From assembly GCF_041927875.1 (NCBI RefSeq), contig NZ_JBHFHN010000008.1: DNA of 64,000 nt; one strand, written 5' to 3'. The DNA is from Paracoccus sp041927875. Its GTDB lineage: Bacteria; Pseudomonadota; Alphaproteobacteria; Rhodobacterales; Rhodobacteraceae. This document shows, piece after piece, positions 41,014 to 48,583 of the stretch. The notes under the pieces were generated by a model that was given only the letters and a program-made list of their open reading frames with translations, ran no database searches and had not been told where the DNA came from. The position numbers and the translations under genes were made by a program. Numbering within the stretch: the first letter of the stretch is position 1; every line of letters starts with the position of its first letter.

Positions 41014-42050
41014 GCCTTGCCCCCAAGGACCAGCGACAGCGGCGCGCGGTCGCGTTTGCGTTGGATTTCAAGATGGCCCAGCGGGGTCCAACCGGCCAGC
41101 GTGGTTTCCGCCGATTCCCGCTTCAGCGCGGCCCGCAGTTGCTGTTCAAGCGTGGCGCGGTCGCGCTTAGGCATCGGCGCAACATCCACCACCACCTGAC
41201 CGCCCAGGCCGCGCAGCCGCAACTGGCGCGGCAGGTCGCGGACAGCAGAGATATTGGCCTTCAGCGCGGCCGCCGGGCTGGTGTCGGCGCCGGTGTTCAC
41301 GTCGATGGCGATCAGCGCGCGGGTGGGTTCAATCACCATGCTGCCGCCGCCGGTCAGCGCGACCTCGGGCCGCAGAAGCGCCGCGATCTGGTCGGGCAGG
41401 TCATGGCGGTCAAAGGCGCCGGGGGCGTCGTCCATCACCTCGGCCTCGGGCCACTCGCGCCACGCCTGATCCTGGGGCGAGGGCGCATCGACCAGAAGTT
41501 CCGGGCCGCCCTTGTCATCGGCCATCACCGCCAGGGCAAGGTCGCGCAGCGCCAGCAGATCATCGGCGATCTCGGCCTCATCCGCGCCGTCACAGGCCGA
41601 CCGCAGGATCAGCCCGTGCGGGTTGCCCGCCATCGCCTGATCGGCAAGCGCGGTCAGATCATCGCGCAGATCGGCATCGCGGATCGCCCGTGAGATATTG
41701 ATGCCCGGCGCGCCCGGCGTGACGATCACGAAGCGGGACTTGAACAGGATGCGGGTGGTGACGGGCACGGCCTTGCCCGGTTCGGCCACGCCCGAGACCT
41801 GCACCAGCAGGCTTTGACCGGGGGCCAGGCCGCCGGTTTCACGCAGGAAACCGCTGCCGCCGGGAAGGCGCACGAAGACGCCGCCCTGGCCCTTGACCGG
41901 GCGGTCGACGGTGGCGCGCAGGATCGCGCCGGGGGCCAGGGGCAGCGCATCGGCCGGGTCGATCAGCAGATCCTCAAGCCGACCGTCGATCATGAGCGCG
42001 GCGGCCTCATGCCCGTGGAAGCTGCCCAGAACAATCATCGAACCCTTCAT
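41010..42050 (-). CDS. ribonuclease E/G family protein (short, RNase G-like)
   Basis: 346 aa, clearly shorter than E. coli RNase G (489 aa). The catalytic DNase I-like core is present: AIDVNTGADTSPAAALK with the first metal Asp, and LRGLGGQVVVDVAPM with the second. The S1 domain is reduced and the Zn-link CxxC that joins RNase E dimers is absent, as is the C-terminal scaffold. Such short forms sit between maf and yacG in many Rhodobacteraceae. Expected to cut single-stranded 5'-monophosphate RNA or rRNA precursors. Confidence 0.88.
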   Translation of the reverse strand: MKGSMIVLGSFHGHEAAALMIDGRLEDLLIDPADALPLAPGAILRATVDRPVKGQGGVFVRLPGGSGFLRETGGLAPGQSLLVQVSGVAEPGKAVPVTTRILFKSRFVIVTPGAPGINISRAIRDADLRDDLTALADQAMAGNPHGLILRSACDGADEAEIADDLLALRDLALAVMADDKGGPELLVDAPSPQDQAWREWPEAEVMDDAPGAFDRHDLPDQIAALLRPEVALTGGGSMVIEPTRALIAIDVNTGADTSPAAALKANISAVRDLPRQLRLRGLGGQVVVDVAPMPKRDRATLEQQLRAALKRESAETTLAGWTPLGHLEIQRKRDRAPLSLVLGGKA

Positions 42051-42604
42051 GCGACCAATCCTTCATGTGCCAGCATCGCGCGGGTCTCGGCCAGGGGCAG
42101 GCCGACGACGCCGGTGAAGCTGCCCGACAGCCACGGCACGAAGGCCCCGGCGCGGCCCTGGATGCCATAGGCACCCGCCTTGCCCTGCCATTCGCCGCTG
42201 GCGATGTAATCATCCAGCATCGCCGGGGTCAGGGTGGCAAAGCGGACGGTCGTGATGACCAGCTTTTCGCGCAGGAACCCCGCGCCGCGCAGCGCGACCG
42301 CGGTCAGCACCTGATGGCGGCGACCCGACAAAGCCATCAGCATGGCGCGGGCTTCACCCTCCTGTTCGGGCTTTCCCAGAATGCGGCGGCCCAGGGTGAC
42401 GGTGGTGTCGGCGCACAGCACGACCTCATCCGGGTTCAGCGCCACAGCCTCGGCCTTTTGCCGCGCCATCCGCGCGACATAGGCACGCGGGCCCTCGGCC
42501 CGGTGCGGGGTCTCGTCTATATCGGGGGCGCGCACCGCCGCCGGAATGACGCCGATCTGCGCCAGCAATTCCAGCCTGCGCGGGCTGGCCGATCCAAGGA
42601 TCAG
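42047..42604 (-). CDS. maf: Maf-like nucleotide pyrophosphatase
   Basis: House-cleaning NTP pyrophosphatase of the Maf/YhdE group, about 185 aa. The N-terminal signature LILGSASPRRLELL is present, then CADTTVTLGRRILGKP and YGIQGRAGAF. Start problem: between an in-frame TGA in the end of infA and the signature there is no ATG, GTG or TTG. The TTG at 42568 would delete the signature. Candidates are CTG at 42604 (used here) and ATT at 42625, the latter with AAGGGG 7 nt before it. Overlaps RNase G by 4 bp. Confidence 0.85.
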   Translation of the reverse strand: MILGSASPRRLELLAQIGVIPAAVRAPDIDETPHRAEGPRAYVARMARQKAEAVALNPDEVVLCADTTVTLGRRILGKPEQEGEARAMLMALSGRRHQVLTAVALRGAGFLREKLVITTVRFATLTPAMLDDYIASGEWQGKAGAYGIQGRAGAFVPWLSGSFTGVVGLPLAETRAMLAHEGLVA

Positions 42605-42608
42605 CCGT

Positions 42609-42827
42609 TTACTTGAAGCGGTAATTGATCCGCCCCTTCGTCAGGTCATAGGTGTTCATTTCCACCTGCACCTTGTCGCCGGCCAGAACGCGGATGCGGT
42701 TCTTGCGCATCTTGCCTGCCATATGCGCGATGATCTCATGGCCGTTTTCCAGCTCGACCTTGAACGTCGCATTCGGCAGGAGTTCCTTCACGACGCCGGG
42801 AAATTCGAGCATTTCTTCCTTGGCCAT
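42609..42827 (-). CDS. infA: translation initiation factor IF-1
   Basis: 72 aa, single OB fold, the invariant size. MAKEEMLEFPGVVKELLPNA opens; GHEIIAHMAGKMRKNRIRVL is the conserved centre; MNTYDLTKGRINYRFK ends it. The ATG at 42827 is chosen over a GTG two codons upstream because it gives exactly the family N-terminus. Its tail carries the ribosome-binding region of maf. Confidence 0.97.
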   Translation of the reverse strand: MAKEEMLEFPGVVKELLPNATFKVELENGHEIIAHMAGKMRKNRIRVLAGDKVQVEMNTYDLTKGRINYRFK

Positions 42828-42895
42828 GGTCACTCCATCAGGGATTACCCGTCAAAATGCGGGCGGCCACCTCATGCGCCTGAAACGCGCAATTT

Positions 42896-43852
42896 TCAAG
42901 GCATTTTTACAATGCGGACCCCACGGGCGGCGCTGGCGGCGGATTCGGGGTGATGGGCAAAGGGCAGCACGGCGCCATCGGCGCGGCTTTGGGCGACCAG
43001 ATCAAGGTCGACCGTGGCGATCACCCAGCCGGGTTCGTCCAGCTTGCCCTCGGCGAGAACGCCGGTTTCGGGCCAGCCGCGGTCGGGCGGGCCGTAGATG
43101 GCGGCGGCACCGCGGTTTTCGTCGATGGCGGGGTTCCAGTCGACGGGGCGCACGGTCGGCGATTGCACGGTGACGCATTGCCCCTCAAGCGCGCGGGCCA
43201 TGGCGCCGATGCGCACGCGGGTGAAACCGGCGATGCTGTCGGTGCAAGAGGGGCAAAGGATGATCTGCGCGCCGGCCTCGGTCAGCGCGCGGCCAAGCGC
43301 CGGAAACTCGCTGTCGTAACAGATCAGCACGCCGATCTTGCCAAGGGCGGTGTCGAACAGCGCCAGACCCGAGGCGGGATCGGCGGTCACGTCCCAATCC
43401 TCGCGTTCAAAGCGGGTCATGATTTGCTTGTCCTGATGGCCGATCGGGCCGTTCGGGCCATAAAGCGTGGCGCGATTGACGGGGCGCGCGCCGGTAAAGA
43501 CCGGGCCGGATGCGGCAAGGATATGGATGCCGTGCTGGCGCGCCAGCCGATCATGCAGCGCGGCGCGGGCCGGTTCCAGATCGGCGACGGCGCGCAGCGA
43601 GGCCTCAAGATCCGAGGCGGCGGGCCGGCCGGCCAGCGAGGCCAGTTCCATCGCGCCATATTCAGGAAAGACCAGGAGCTGCGCGGGGGGGGCGCCCGAT
43701 GGATTGCGGGCGGGGGGGACGCTGCCCCCCGCGGGACATTCGGGCCAAGAAGAAACGGCGGCTTCGACCCAGGCGGTCAGCTTGGCCTCATAGTCTGACC
43801 AGTCGTCGAACCAGTCCAGCGGATAGGCGGCGGCGGCGATGGTGATCTTCAT
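42896..43852 (-). CDS. carbon-nitrogen hydrolase (nitrilase superfamily) with repeat-encoded insertion
   Basis: 318 aa amidase/nitrilase-fold hydrolase. The triad is Glu64 (VFPEYG), Lys142 (HQDKQIM) and Cys178 (LICYDSEFP). Residues about 33-56 are Pro/Gly/Ser-rich and break the normal helix-to-strand joint before QLLVFPEYG; the DNA for this part (43690-43755) is a copy of the dispersed hairpin/AAGAAGAAA repeat, inserted in frame. It overlaps the GNAT gene by 4 bp; elsewhere GNAT and nitrilase domains are fused in this order, suggesting they act together. Substrate unknown. Confidence 0.88.
   Translation of the reverse strand: MKITIAAAAYPLDWFDDWSDYEAKLTAWVEAAVSSWPECPAGGSVPPARNPSGAPPAQLLVFPEYGAMELASLAGRPAASDLEASLRAVADLEPARAALHDRLARQHGIHILAASGPVFTGARPVNRATLYGPNGPIGHQDKQIMTRFEREDWDVTADPASGLALFDTALGKIGVLICYDSEFPALGRALTEAGAQIILCPSCTDSIAGFTRVRIGAMARALEGQCVTVQSPTVRPVDWNPAIDENRGAAAIYGPPDRGWPETGVLAEGKLDEPGWVIATVDLDLVAQSRADGAVLPFAHHPESAASAARGVRIVKMP
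43690..43755 (+). repeat. dispersed hairpin/AAGAAGAAA repeat, copy inside the nitrilase gene
   Basis: GGGGGGGACGCTGCCCCCC hairpin (43712-43730) followed by GCGGGACATTCGGGCCAAGAAGAAAC, i.e. the same order as the intergenic copies (GC hairpin, then GG-TATT-GGCCAAGAAGAAA). Length keeps the reading frame open on the minus strand. Confidence 0.6.
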
Positions 43853-44430
43853 AGCGGGCGCATCCAGAATTGCAGGTGGTGGTCGGTCTGATCGGGCTGG
43901 CCGATGTCCTTCCAGCGGAACTGCGCGATCACGCCGGGCAGCGGGGCGTAGCCGCGCTTGCGCCAGAACCCGTCCAGCGGGCGGTAATCGGCAGGCCGGG
44001 CCGGGTGATCGGCGGGGCGGATCACGCTGCAAAAGGCCGAATGGCGATGACCAAGGCGGCGGGCATGGGCTTCGCGTTCGTCGAAGAAGGCGTGGCCGAT
44101 GCCATGGCCGCGCCAATCGGGCAGCAGCACCGATTCGGCGCAATAGAAGATGTCGGACAGGGGTTCGGGGCGGTTCGCGAAGGCGGCGGCGAAATCCTCG
44201 GCATGGTCCTGCATCGGGGCGCCCGTTGCCGCGCCGATCAGCTGCGCGCCGTCAAACGCCCCGACCACGACCGCGCCCGGGCTGGCATAGGCGCGCAGGT
44301 AATCGCGTTCGTAATCCAGATCGCCATCATACAGATAGGGCCAGTCGCGAAACACCGCGATGCGCAGCCGCGCCACATCTTCCAGCGCGGCATCCAGCGC
44401 ATCGCCGGTCAGCGCCCGGACCTGAACCAT
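43849..44430 (-). CDS. GNAT family N-acetyltransferase
   Basis: 193 aa acetyl-CoA-dependent acyltransferase. The acetyl-CoA loop is in LLPDWRGHGIGHAFFDERE (Q/RxxGxG/A form), preceded by the beta4 strand YCAESVLL. The long N-terminal part has AVFRDWPYLYDGD..RDYLRAYASPGAVVVGA, as in proteins where a GNAT domain is fused to a nitrilase. Coupled to the nitrilase gene (overlap 43849-43852). Substrate unknown. Confidence 0.87.
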   Translation of the reverse strand: MVQVRALTGDALDAALEDVARLRIAVFRDWPYLYDGDLDYERDYLRAYASPGAVVVGAFDGAQLIGAATGAPMQDHAEDFAAAFANRPEPLSDIFYCAESVLLPDWRGHGIGHAFFDEREAHARRLGHRHSAFCSVIRPADHPARPADYRPLDGFWRKRGYAPLPGVIAQFRWKDIGQPDQTDHHLQFWMRPL

Positions 44431-44843
44431 CAGGCCGAGACCTGCTTCAGCCAGTCGGCCAGGTTGTAGAAGGTGGTGATGCGCGCGATCTTGCCGTCCT
44501 TGATGGTGAAGAACGACCCGGCCGGCAGCACATAGGTCTGGCCGCGCGCGGGCGGCAGGCCCTCGTCGGTGGCCAGATAGGTGCCGTTCACCACGAATTC
44601 GGCGGCGGCGCGCGTGCCGTCCTCGCTGGCGAAAACCACCATATCGGTCAGGTTTTCACGATAGCAGCGCGTCATGTGATCGTTGAAGGCCGCAAACAGA
44701 TCGCGGCCGCGCCGGATCTGGCCTTCGTTGACGTGATGGGCGATGTCATCAGCCACCATCGACAGCATCCGCCCGGTGTCGCCTGCGTTGAAAGCGTCGA
44801 AATAGGCGGCGATCAGGGCGCGGGTCTGGTTCTGGGCGGTCAT
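44430..44843 (-). CDS. NTF2-like / SnoaL-like protein (ketosteroid isomerase-related)
   Basis: 137 aa, cone-shaped NTF2 fold. YFDAFNAGDTGRMLSMVADDI is the usual SnoaL opening and GSFFTIKDGKIARITTFYNL the closing strand pair. Some members are isomerases or hydrolases, others only bind ligands; the residues here do not decide. It shares one base with the start of the GNAT gene and overlaps the phosphatase gene by 4 bp. Confidence 0.85.
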   Translation of the reverse strand: MTAQNQTRALIAAYFDAFNAGDTGRMLSMVADDIAHHVNEGQIRRGRDLFAAFNDHMTRCYRENLTDMVVFASEDGTRAAAEFVVNGTYLATDEGLPPARGQTYVLPAGSFFTIKDGKIARITTFYNLADWLKQVSA

Positions 44844-45304
44844 GTCGTCTCCTTCGGGGGGCCAAAACGGTCAATCATCCGATCTTTAATCTGGTCACGC
44901 ACCTGCCGATAGAGCGCGAGGCGCGATTCACGACTTTCGGCTAGGCCGGACGGGTCCATGACTGGCCAGTATTCGATATCCAGATGGTGATAGCGGGTCA
45001 GCTCCAGCGCGCGGCGCTGACTGGCGGGGGTGAGGGCGATGATCAGATCGAAGGCTGACAGGTCATCGCCCCATTCCTGCATCTGGTCAAAAGAACGGGT
45101 GCGGTGGCGGGCCAGTTCGACGCCCACCTCCTGACAGACGGCGACCGCGAAACCGTCGATGTCCATGTCGTTATGCACGCCCGCCGACTGAACGTAACAA
45201 TCGGTGCCATACAGCCGCTTCATCAGCCCTTCGGCCATGGGCGAGCGGATCGCGTTGTGATCGCAGCAAAACAGCACCGAATGCGGAAGCTTGCCTGCTG
45301 CCAT
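44840..45304 (-). CDS. low-molecular-weight protein-tyrosine phosphatase family
   Basis: 154 aa. The CX5R(S) loop is CDHNAIRS (Cys14, Arg20), right after a beta strand VLF. The downstream acid loop is PVMDPSG with the catalytic Asp. The loop sequence differs from the classic CTGNTCRS, as in the phosphatases found next to UPF0262 in this family; arsenate reductase activity is less likely but not excluded. In relatives infA follows directly; here three genes intervene. Confidence 0.88.
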   Translation of the reverse strand: MAAGKLPHSVLFCCDHNAIRSPMAEGLMKRLYGTDCYVQSAGVHNDMDIDGFAVAVCQEVGVELARHRTRSFDQMQEWGDDLSAFDLIIALTPASQRRALELTRYHHLDIEYWPVMDPSGLAESRESRLALYRQVRDQIKDRMIDRFGPPKETT

Positions 45305-45307
45305 CGC

Positions 45308-45784
45308 CTAGCCCGGGATCAGCACGCAAATCAGCGTGAACAGGCGGCGCGCCGTGTCGATGTCGATGCTGGCCTTGCCCTCCAGCCGTTCCTGAAGGGT
45401 GCGCGCGCCCTCATTGTGGATGCCGCGGCGGGCCATGTCGATGGCCTCGATCTGGGCGGGGGGCAGGCGTTTGACGGCATCGACATAGCTGGCGCAGATC
45501 TGGCTGTAGTCCTTGACCACCTGACGAAAGGGGCCCATCGACAGGTGGAACTCGGCCAGTTTGGCACCGGCCTGATCGCAGGTGTCAAAGACCAGACGGC
45601 CATCGCGCACCGCCAGTGTCAGGTGAAACGGCCCCGGCGGGGCGGGAATGTCGCCGCGACCGGGAAGGACGAAGCTGTTATCCTCAAGCAGGTCGAAGAC
45701 GGCGACGCGGCGATCCTGTTCGACCTCGGGCGAGGGCGCGGGCAGGCCGGCATCGTCGATCAGCAACTGGGCGATGCGTGTCAT
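45308..45784 (-). CDS. UPF0262 family protein
   Basis: 158 aa, uncharacterised alphaproteobacterial family. VFDLLEDNSFVLPG and the long helical C-terminus (QVVKDYSQICASYVDAVK, RGIHNEGARTLQERL, DIDTARRLFTLICVL) match what I recall of UPF0262, always found between hisD and the phosphatase gene. Function unknown. Overlaps the SemiSWEET gene by 4 bp. Confidence 0.88.
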   Translation of the reverse strand: MTRIAQLLIDDAGLPAPSPEVEQDRRVAVFDLLEDNSFVLPGRGDIPAPPGPFHLTLAVRDGRLVFDTCDQAGAKLAEFHLSMGPFRQVVKDYSQICASYVDAVKRLPPAQIEAIDMARRGIHNEGARTLQERLEGKASIDIDTARRLFTLICVLIPG

Positions 45785-46047
45785 GCCGCCCCCCGTTCGT
45801 AATGGATCTTGGCGCCCAGGGTGGCGGCGATCATCGTGACCGTGACCAGGTTGGCCAGGATCAAGGGCATGTCCTTGTTCAGAAGGCCGTAGATCAGCCA
45901 GCAACTGACATTGGCCAAAAGCAGGATCAGCCCGGTCAGCGACAAATCGCGCGTGGCGCGGTGGCGCAGGGTCTTGATCGCCTGCGGCAGAAAGCAGACC
46001 GTCGACAGCAGGACGGCCAGATAGCCGATCATGTCGGTGATGGTCAT
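45781..46047 (-). CDS. SemiSWEET-type sugar transporter (MtN3/PQ-loop)
   Basis: 88 aa, three helices. The PQ motif is in FLPQAIKTLRHRATRDLS (Pro21-Gln22), then LILLLANVSCWLIYGLL and ANLVTVTMIAATLGAKIHY. SemiSWEETs dimerise to form a sugar uniporter. It is inserted between hisD and UPF0262 with 4-bp overlaps on both sides, so it is translated with the histidine gene, an unexpected pairing. Confidence 0.9.
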   Translation of the reverse strand: MTITDMIGYLAVLLSTVCFLPQAIKTLRHRATRDLSLTGLILLLANVSCWLIYGLLNKDMPLILANLVTVTMIAATLGAKIHYERGAA

Positions 46048-47354
46048 GCCTGCCCCCCGTTCAACGCATCCAGCCGACGCTGCACCGAAAGGCCGTGGGC
46101 CTGCAAGCCCTCGGCTTCGGCCAGCCGCACGGCGGCGGGGCCGATCGCCGCCAGGGCGCCGGGGGTCATGCGCGCCAGGGTGGTGCGCTTCATGAAATCC
46201 AGCACCGAGAGGCCGCTGGAAAACCGCGCGGATCGGGCGGTCGGCAGCACATGGTTCGGGCCGCCGATGTAATCGCCGATCGCCTCGGGGGTGAAGGCGC
46301 CCAGGAAGATGGCGCCGGCATCGGTGATCTGGTCGGCCAGGGCCATCGGGTCGGTGACGCACAGTTCCAGATGCTCGGGCGCGATGCGGTTCGACAGGGC
46401 GGTGGCGGTGGCCAGATCGGGGACGGTGATGATCGCGCCGAAGTCGCGCCAGCTTGCCCCGGCGATCTCGGCGCGGGGCAGGGTGGTCAGTTGGCGCGCC
46501 ACCGCCTCGGCCACGCGGCGGCCAAAAGCGGCGTCATCGGTGATCAGGATGGATTGCGCGCTGGCGTCATGCTCGGCCTGGCTCAGCAGGTCGGTGGCGA
46601 TCCAGTCGGGGTCGTTGGCGGCATCCGCGATGACCAGGATCTCGGACGGACCGGCGATCATGTCGATGCCGACACGGCCAAAGACCCGGCGCTTGGCGGC
46701 GGCGACAAAGGCATTGCCGGGGCCGGTGATCTTGTCGACCGGGGCGATGGTCGCGGTGCCGTAGGCCAGGGCGGCAATCGCCTGCGCCCCGCCGATCCGG
46801 TAGACGGTATCGACGCCCGCCAGTTCGGCGGCCAGCAGCACCAGCGGATTGACCTGCCCGTCCGGTGTCGGCACGGTGACGACCAGCCGCCGCACCCCGG
46901 CGATCTTGGCCGGAATGGCGTTCATCAGCACCGAGGACGGATAGCTGGCCAATCCGCCCGGCACATAAAGCCCCGCCGCGCCGACCGGCGTCCAGCGCCA
47001 GCCGAGTTCGGCGCCCGCTGCATCGGTCCACATCGCGTCCTGCGGCATCTGCCGGGCGTGATAATCGCGGATGCGCGCGGCGGCCAGTTCCAGCGCGGCG
47101 CGATCGTCGGGGCTGACGCGTGCGATGATCGTGGCGATCTCATCGGCGCTGAAGGCCAGTGTGTCGGGCGTCAGCGTCAGGCGGTCAAAGCGCGCGGTCA
47201 GGTCGATGACGGCCTGGTCGCCACGGGCGCGCACATCGTCGATGATGGTCGCCACGGTGGCATCGACATCGGGGCTGTCCTCGCGCTTCATGCCCAGAAG
47301 GGCGGTGAAATCGGCCTGAAATCCGGGGGCGGTGGCGTCAAGGAACAGGGGCAT
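46044..47354 (-). CDS. hisD: histidinol dehydrogenase
   Basis: Last two oxidations of histidine synthesis, histidinol to histidine; Zn-dependent, NAD-linked; 436 aa. YVPGGLASYPSSVLMNAIPAKIAGV, VDKITGPGNAFVAAAKRRVFG and GPSEILVIAD are family blocks; the metal-binding His/Asp/Gln residues lie in SQAEHDASAQS and in the C-terminal SGLSVLDFMKR region. It is the first gene of a minus-strand cluster and lies beside a 1.2-kb repeat tract. Confidence 0.96.
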   Translation of the reverse strand: MPLFLDATAPGFQADFTALLGMKREDSPDVDATVATIIDDVRARGDQAVIDLTARFDRLTLTPDTLAFSADEIATIIARVSPDDRAALELAAARIRDYHARQMPQDAMWTDAAGAELGWRWTPVGAAGLYVPGGLASYPSSVLMNAIPAKIAGVRRLVVTVPTPDGQVNPLVLLAAELAGVDTVYRIGGAQAIAALAYGTATIAPVDKITGPGNAFVAAAKRRVFGRVGIDMIAGPSEILVIADAANDPDWIATDLLSQAEHDASAQSILITDDAAFGRRVAEAVARQLTTLPRAEIAGASWRDFGAIITVPDLATATALSNRIAPEHLELCVTDPMALADQITDAGAIFLGAFTPEAIGDYIGGPNHVLPTARSARFSSGLSVLDFMKRTTLARMTPGALAAIGPAAVRLAEAEGLQAHGLSVQRRLDALNGGQA

Positions 47355-47375
47355 CGCGGGTCTCCTTTGGCGGTT

Positions 47376-47404
47376 GGCTTAGCCAAGGCCCGTCGCGGCT
47401 GCAA
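47376..47404 (-). promoter_or_regulatory. putative hisD promoter with TTGGCT-A-AGCCAA palindrome
   Basis: Minus-strand TTGCAG (47404-47399) and TAAGCC (47381-47376), 17-bp spacer. The -10 lies within a perfect 13-bp palindrome TTGGCTTAGCCAA, which could be an operator. Confidence 0.45.
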
Positions 47405-47432
47405 GCACCGGCGGTGGTGCGCGGTGGGAAGG

Positions 47433-47490
47433 CGCGGCGTGGGTGCTGTCTGCCCCCACACCCCCGAGCGTATTTGGGCAAGAAAGAAGG
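47433..47490 (+). repeat. dispersed hairpin/GTATTT-AAGAAAGAAGG repeat, copy near hisD
   Basis: GGGTGCTGTCTGCCCCCACA then ACCCCCGAGCGTATTTGGGC and AAGAAAGAAGG; layout as in the other copies. Confidence 0.6.
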
Positions 47491-47549
47491 GGGGCGCAGG
47501 TCATGGCATGGAGAGGTTGGGGCAGTCTGGGGGCAGGCTGCGCTGATGC

Positions 47550-47935
47550 TGTGGGGTGAGCTGCCGGTGCCTGCCGTTGCGTAGGGGGTCGCCGGGGCGA
47601 CCCAGTGGTGCGGGGCGACTTTGCGGGGCTAACCCGATGAACCTAGTTCACGCTACAGCGCTGCGAAAGCCTGCCGATGCGTGCGGTTACGCTGCGGCAC
47701 GCCGGGGCGATGCAGGGGTGCAGGGCGATTTTTGGGGGCGCCCGATCAGCCAAGGTCACCCTACGGCGCTGCGCAGGCCTGCCGGTGCGTGCCGATCTGC
47801 TTGGGCGCGGCGGGGCAACGCAGGGGTGCAGGGAGATTTGGAGGTGCCCCCGATCAGCCGATAGGGCATCAGGCTGCGGCTCTGGGCTGCCGTGAAGGTC
47901 CGCGGGGCGCGGCGGGGCAACGCAGGCCGCATGTC
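47550..47935. repeat. degenerate tandem repeat, about 108-bp period
   Basis: The words GCGCTGCG..GCCTGCCG recur 108 bp apart (47658 and 47766), each followed by GGGGCxACGCAGGGGTGCAGGG and by CGATCAGCC. A partial earlier copy starts near 47560; GGGCGCGGCGGGGCAACGCAGG repeats at 47803 and 47905 (102 bp). A 108-bp period keeps frame, so one frame shows a 36-residue repeat, but there is no other sign of coding. Confidence 0.6.
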
Positions 47936-48517
47936 TGGCACCCTGCGCGGGCCGGTGCGTCGGCTGGCTTTGTGTTTGGTGCTGTGCGCCGCTGCAAGAC
48001 ACCTCGGGCTGCCGTGACCGTGCATTCGATGACTACTCTGGCAGCCCGCCCTGTGGAAAGCGATCCGCGACCAGAGGCGGCATGTTCGGTGGCATGGCGG
48101 TCAGGATCATATGATGCAGCGATTGGGCAAGGGCGGTGAAGCAGACAGGGCTGGGGCGGGATCCAACGGCACTGCGCGCATCGATCAGTCCGCGTCGCGG
48201 CAGGCACTTAAGCCGGAGGCAACGAGCGCTGCGACTCGGCAACCCCCGTTCCAACGGCGCCCCCGCACATAAGTCACGTCCCGCATGGCTGCGCCCCAGG
48301 TTTCAACGCCTAGGACCGCGAGTGCGCGGCGCCCCGTTCCAACAGCGCCCGCCACATCGGCCAAGTCCCGCTTCGCCCTTGGCTCCAAAGGCAACAACCG
48401 CTGCATTGCAGCAGTCCGTCTTAACGGCAACGACCGCCTCGCCTCGGCAACCCGAAGCCTGATGCCCGCCGGTATCCCGACCGCGCCCGCCGGGCCATGC
48501 CACCCGGCGCGCGGCTG

Positions 48518-48563
48518 CTTTCTTCTTGGCCGAAGTATCCTGGGGTCCGGGGCGAAGCCCCGG
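48518..48563 (-). repeat. dispersed repeat, copy after ssb
   Basis: Minus strand: CCGGGGCTTCGCCCCGG hairpin (48563-48547) then ACCCCAGGATACTTCGG and CCAAGAAGAAAG. It starts 20 bp after the ssb stop and may serve as its terminator. Confidence 0.6.
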
Positions 48564-48583
48564 TCCGTATCACCAGACGACGA

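Larger units (their letters stand above)
47355..48583. other. 1.2-kb tract with no recognisable gene
   Basis: Between hisD and ssb, both pointing away or outward. Several short open frames exist on both strands, but none has a ribosome site or family likeness, and they follow the repeats. It contains one dispersed repeat copy at each end, a tandem 108-bp degenerate repeat (47550-47935) and a second, looser repeat pair (48244 and 48332). It may be an eroded locus or a rearrangement joint. Confidence 0.6.

Noticed and set aside
47643..48002. Minus-strand open frame with HPCVAPPRP-like repeats as a gene
   Set aside because: No ribosome site and no family likeness, and the pattern is explained by the DNA tandem repeat read in an arbitrary frame.
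48244..48480. CRISPR-like array in the repeat tract
   Set aside because: Repeats are degenerate, irregularly spaced (88, 102 and 108 bp) and longer than CRISPR units; no cas gene is in the window.
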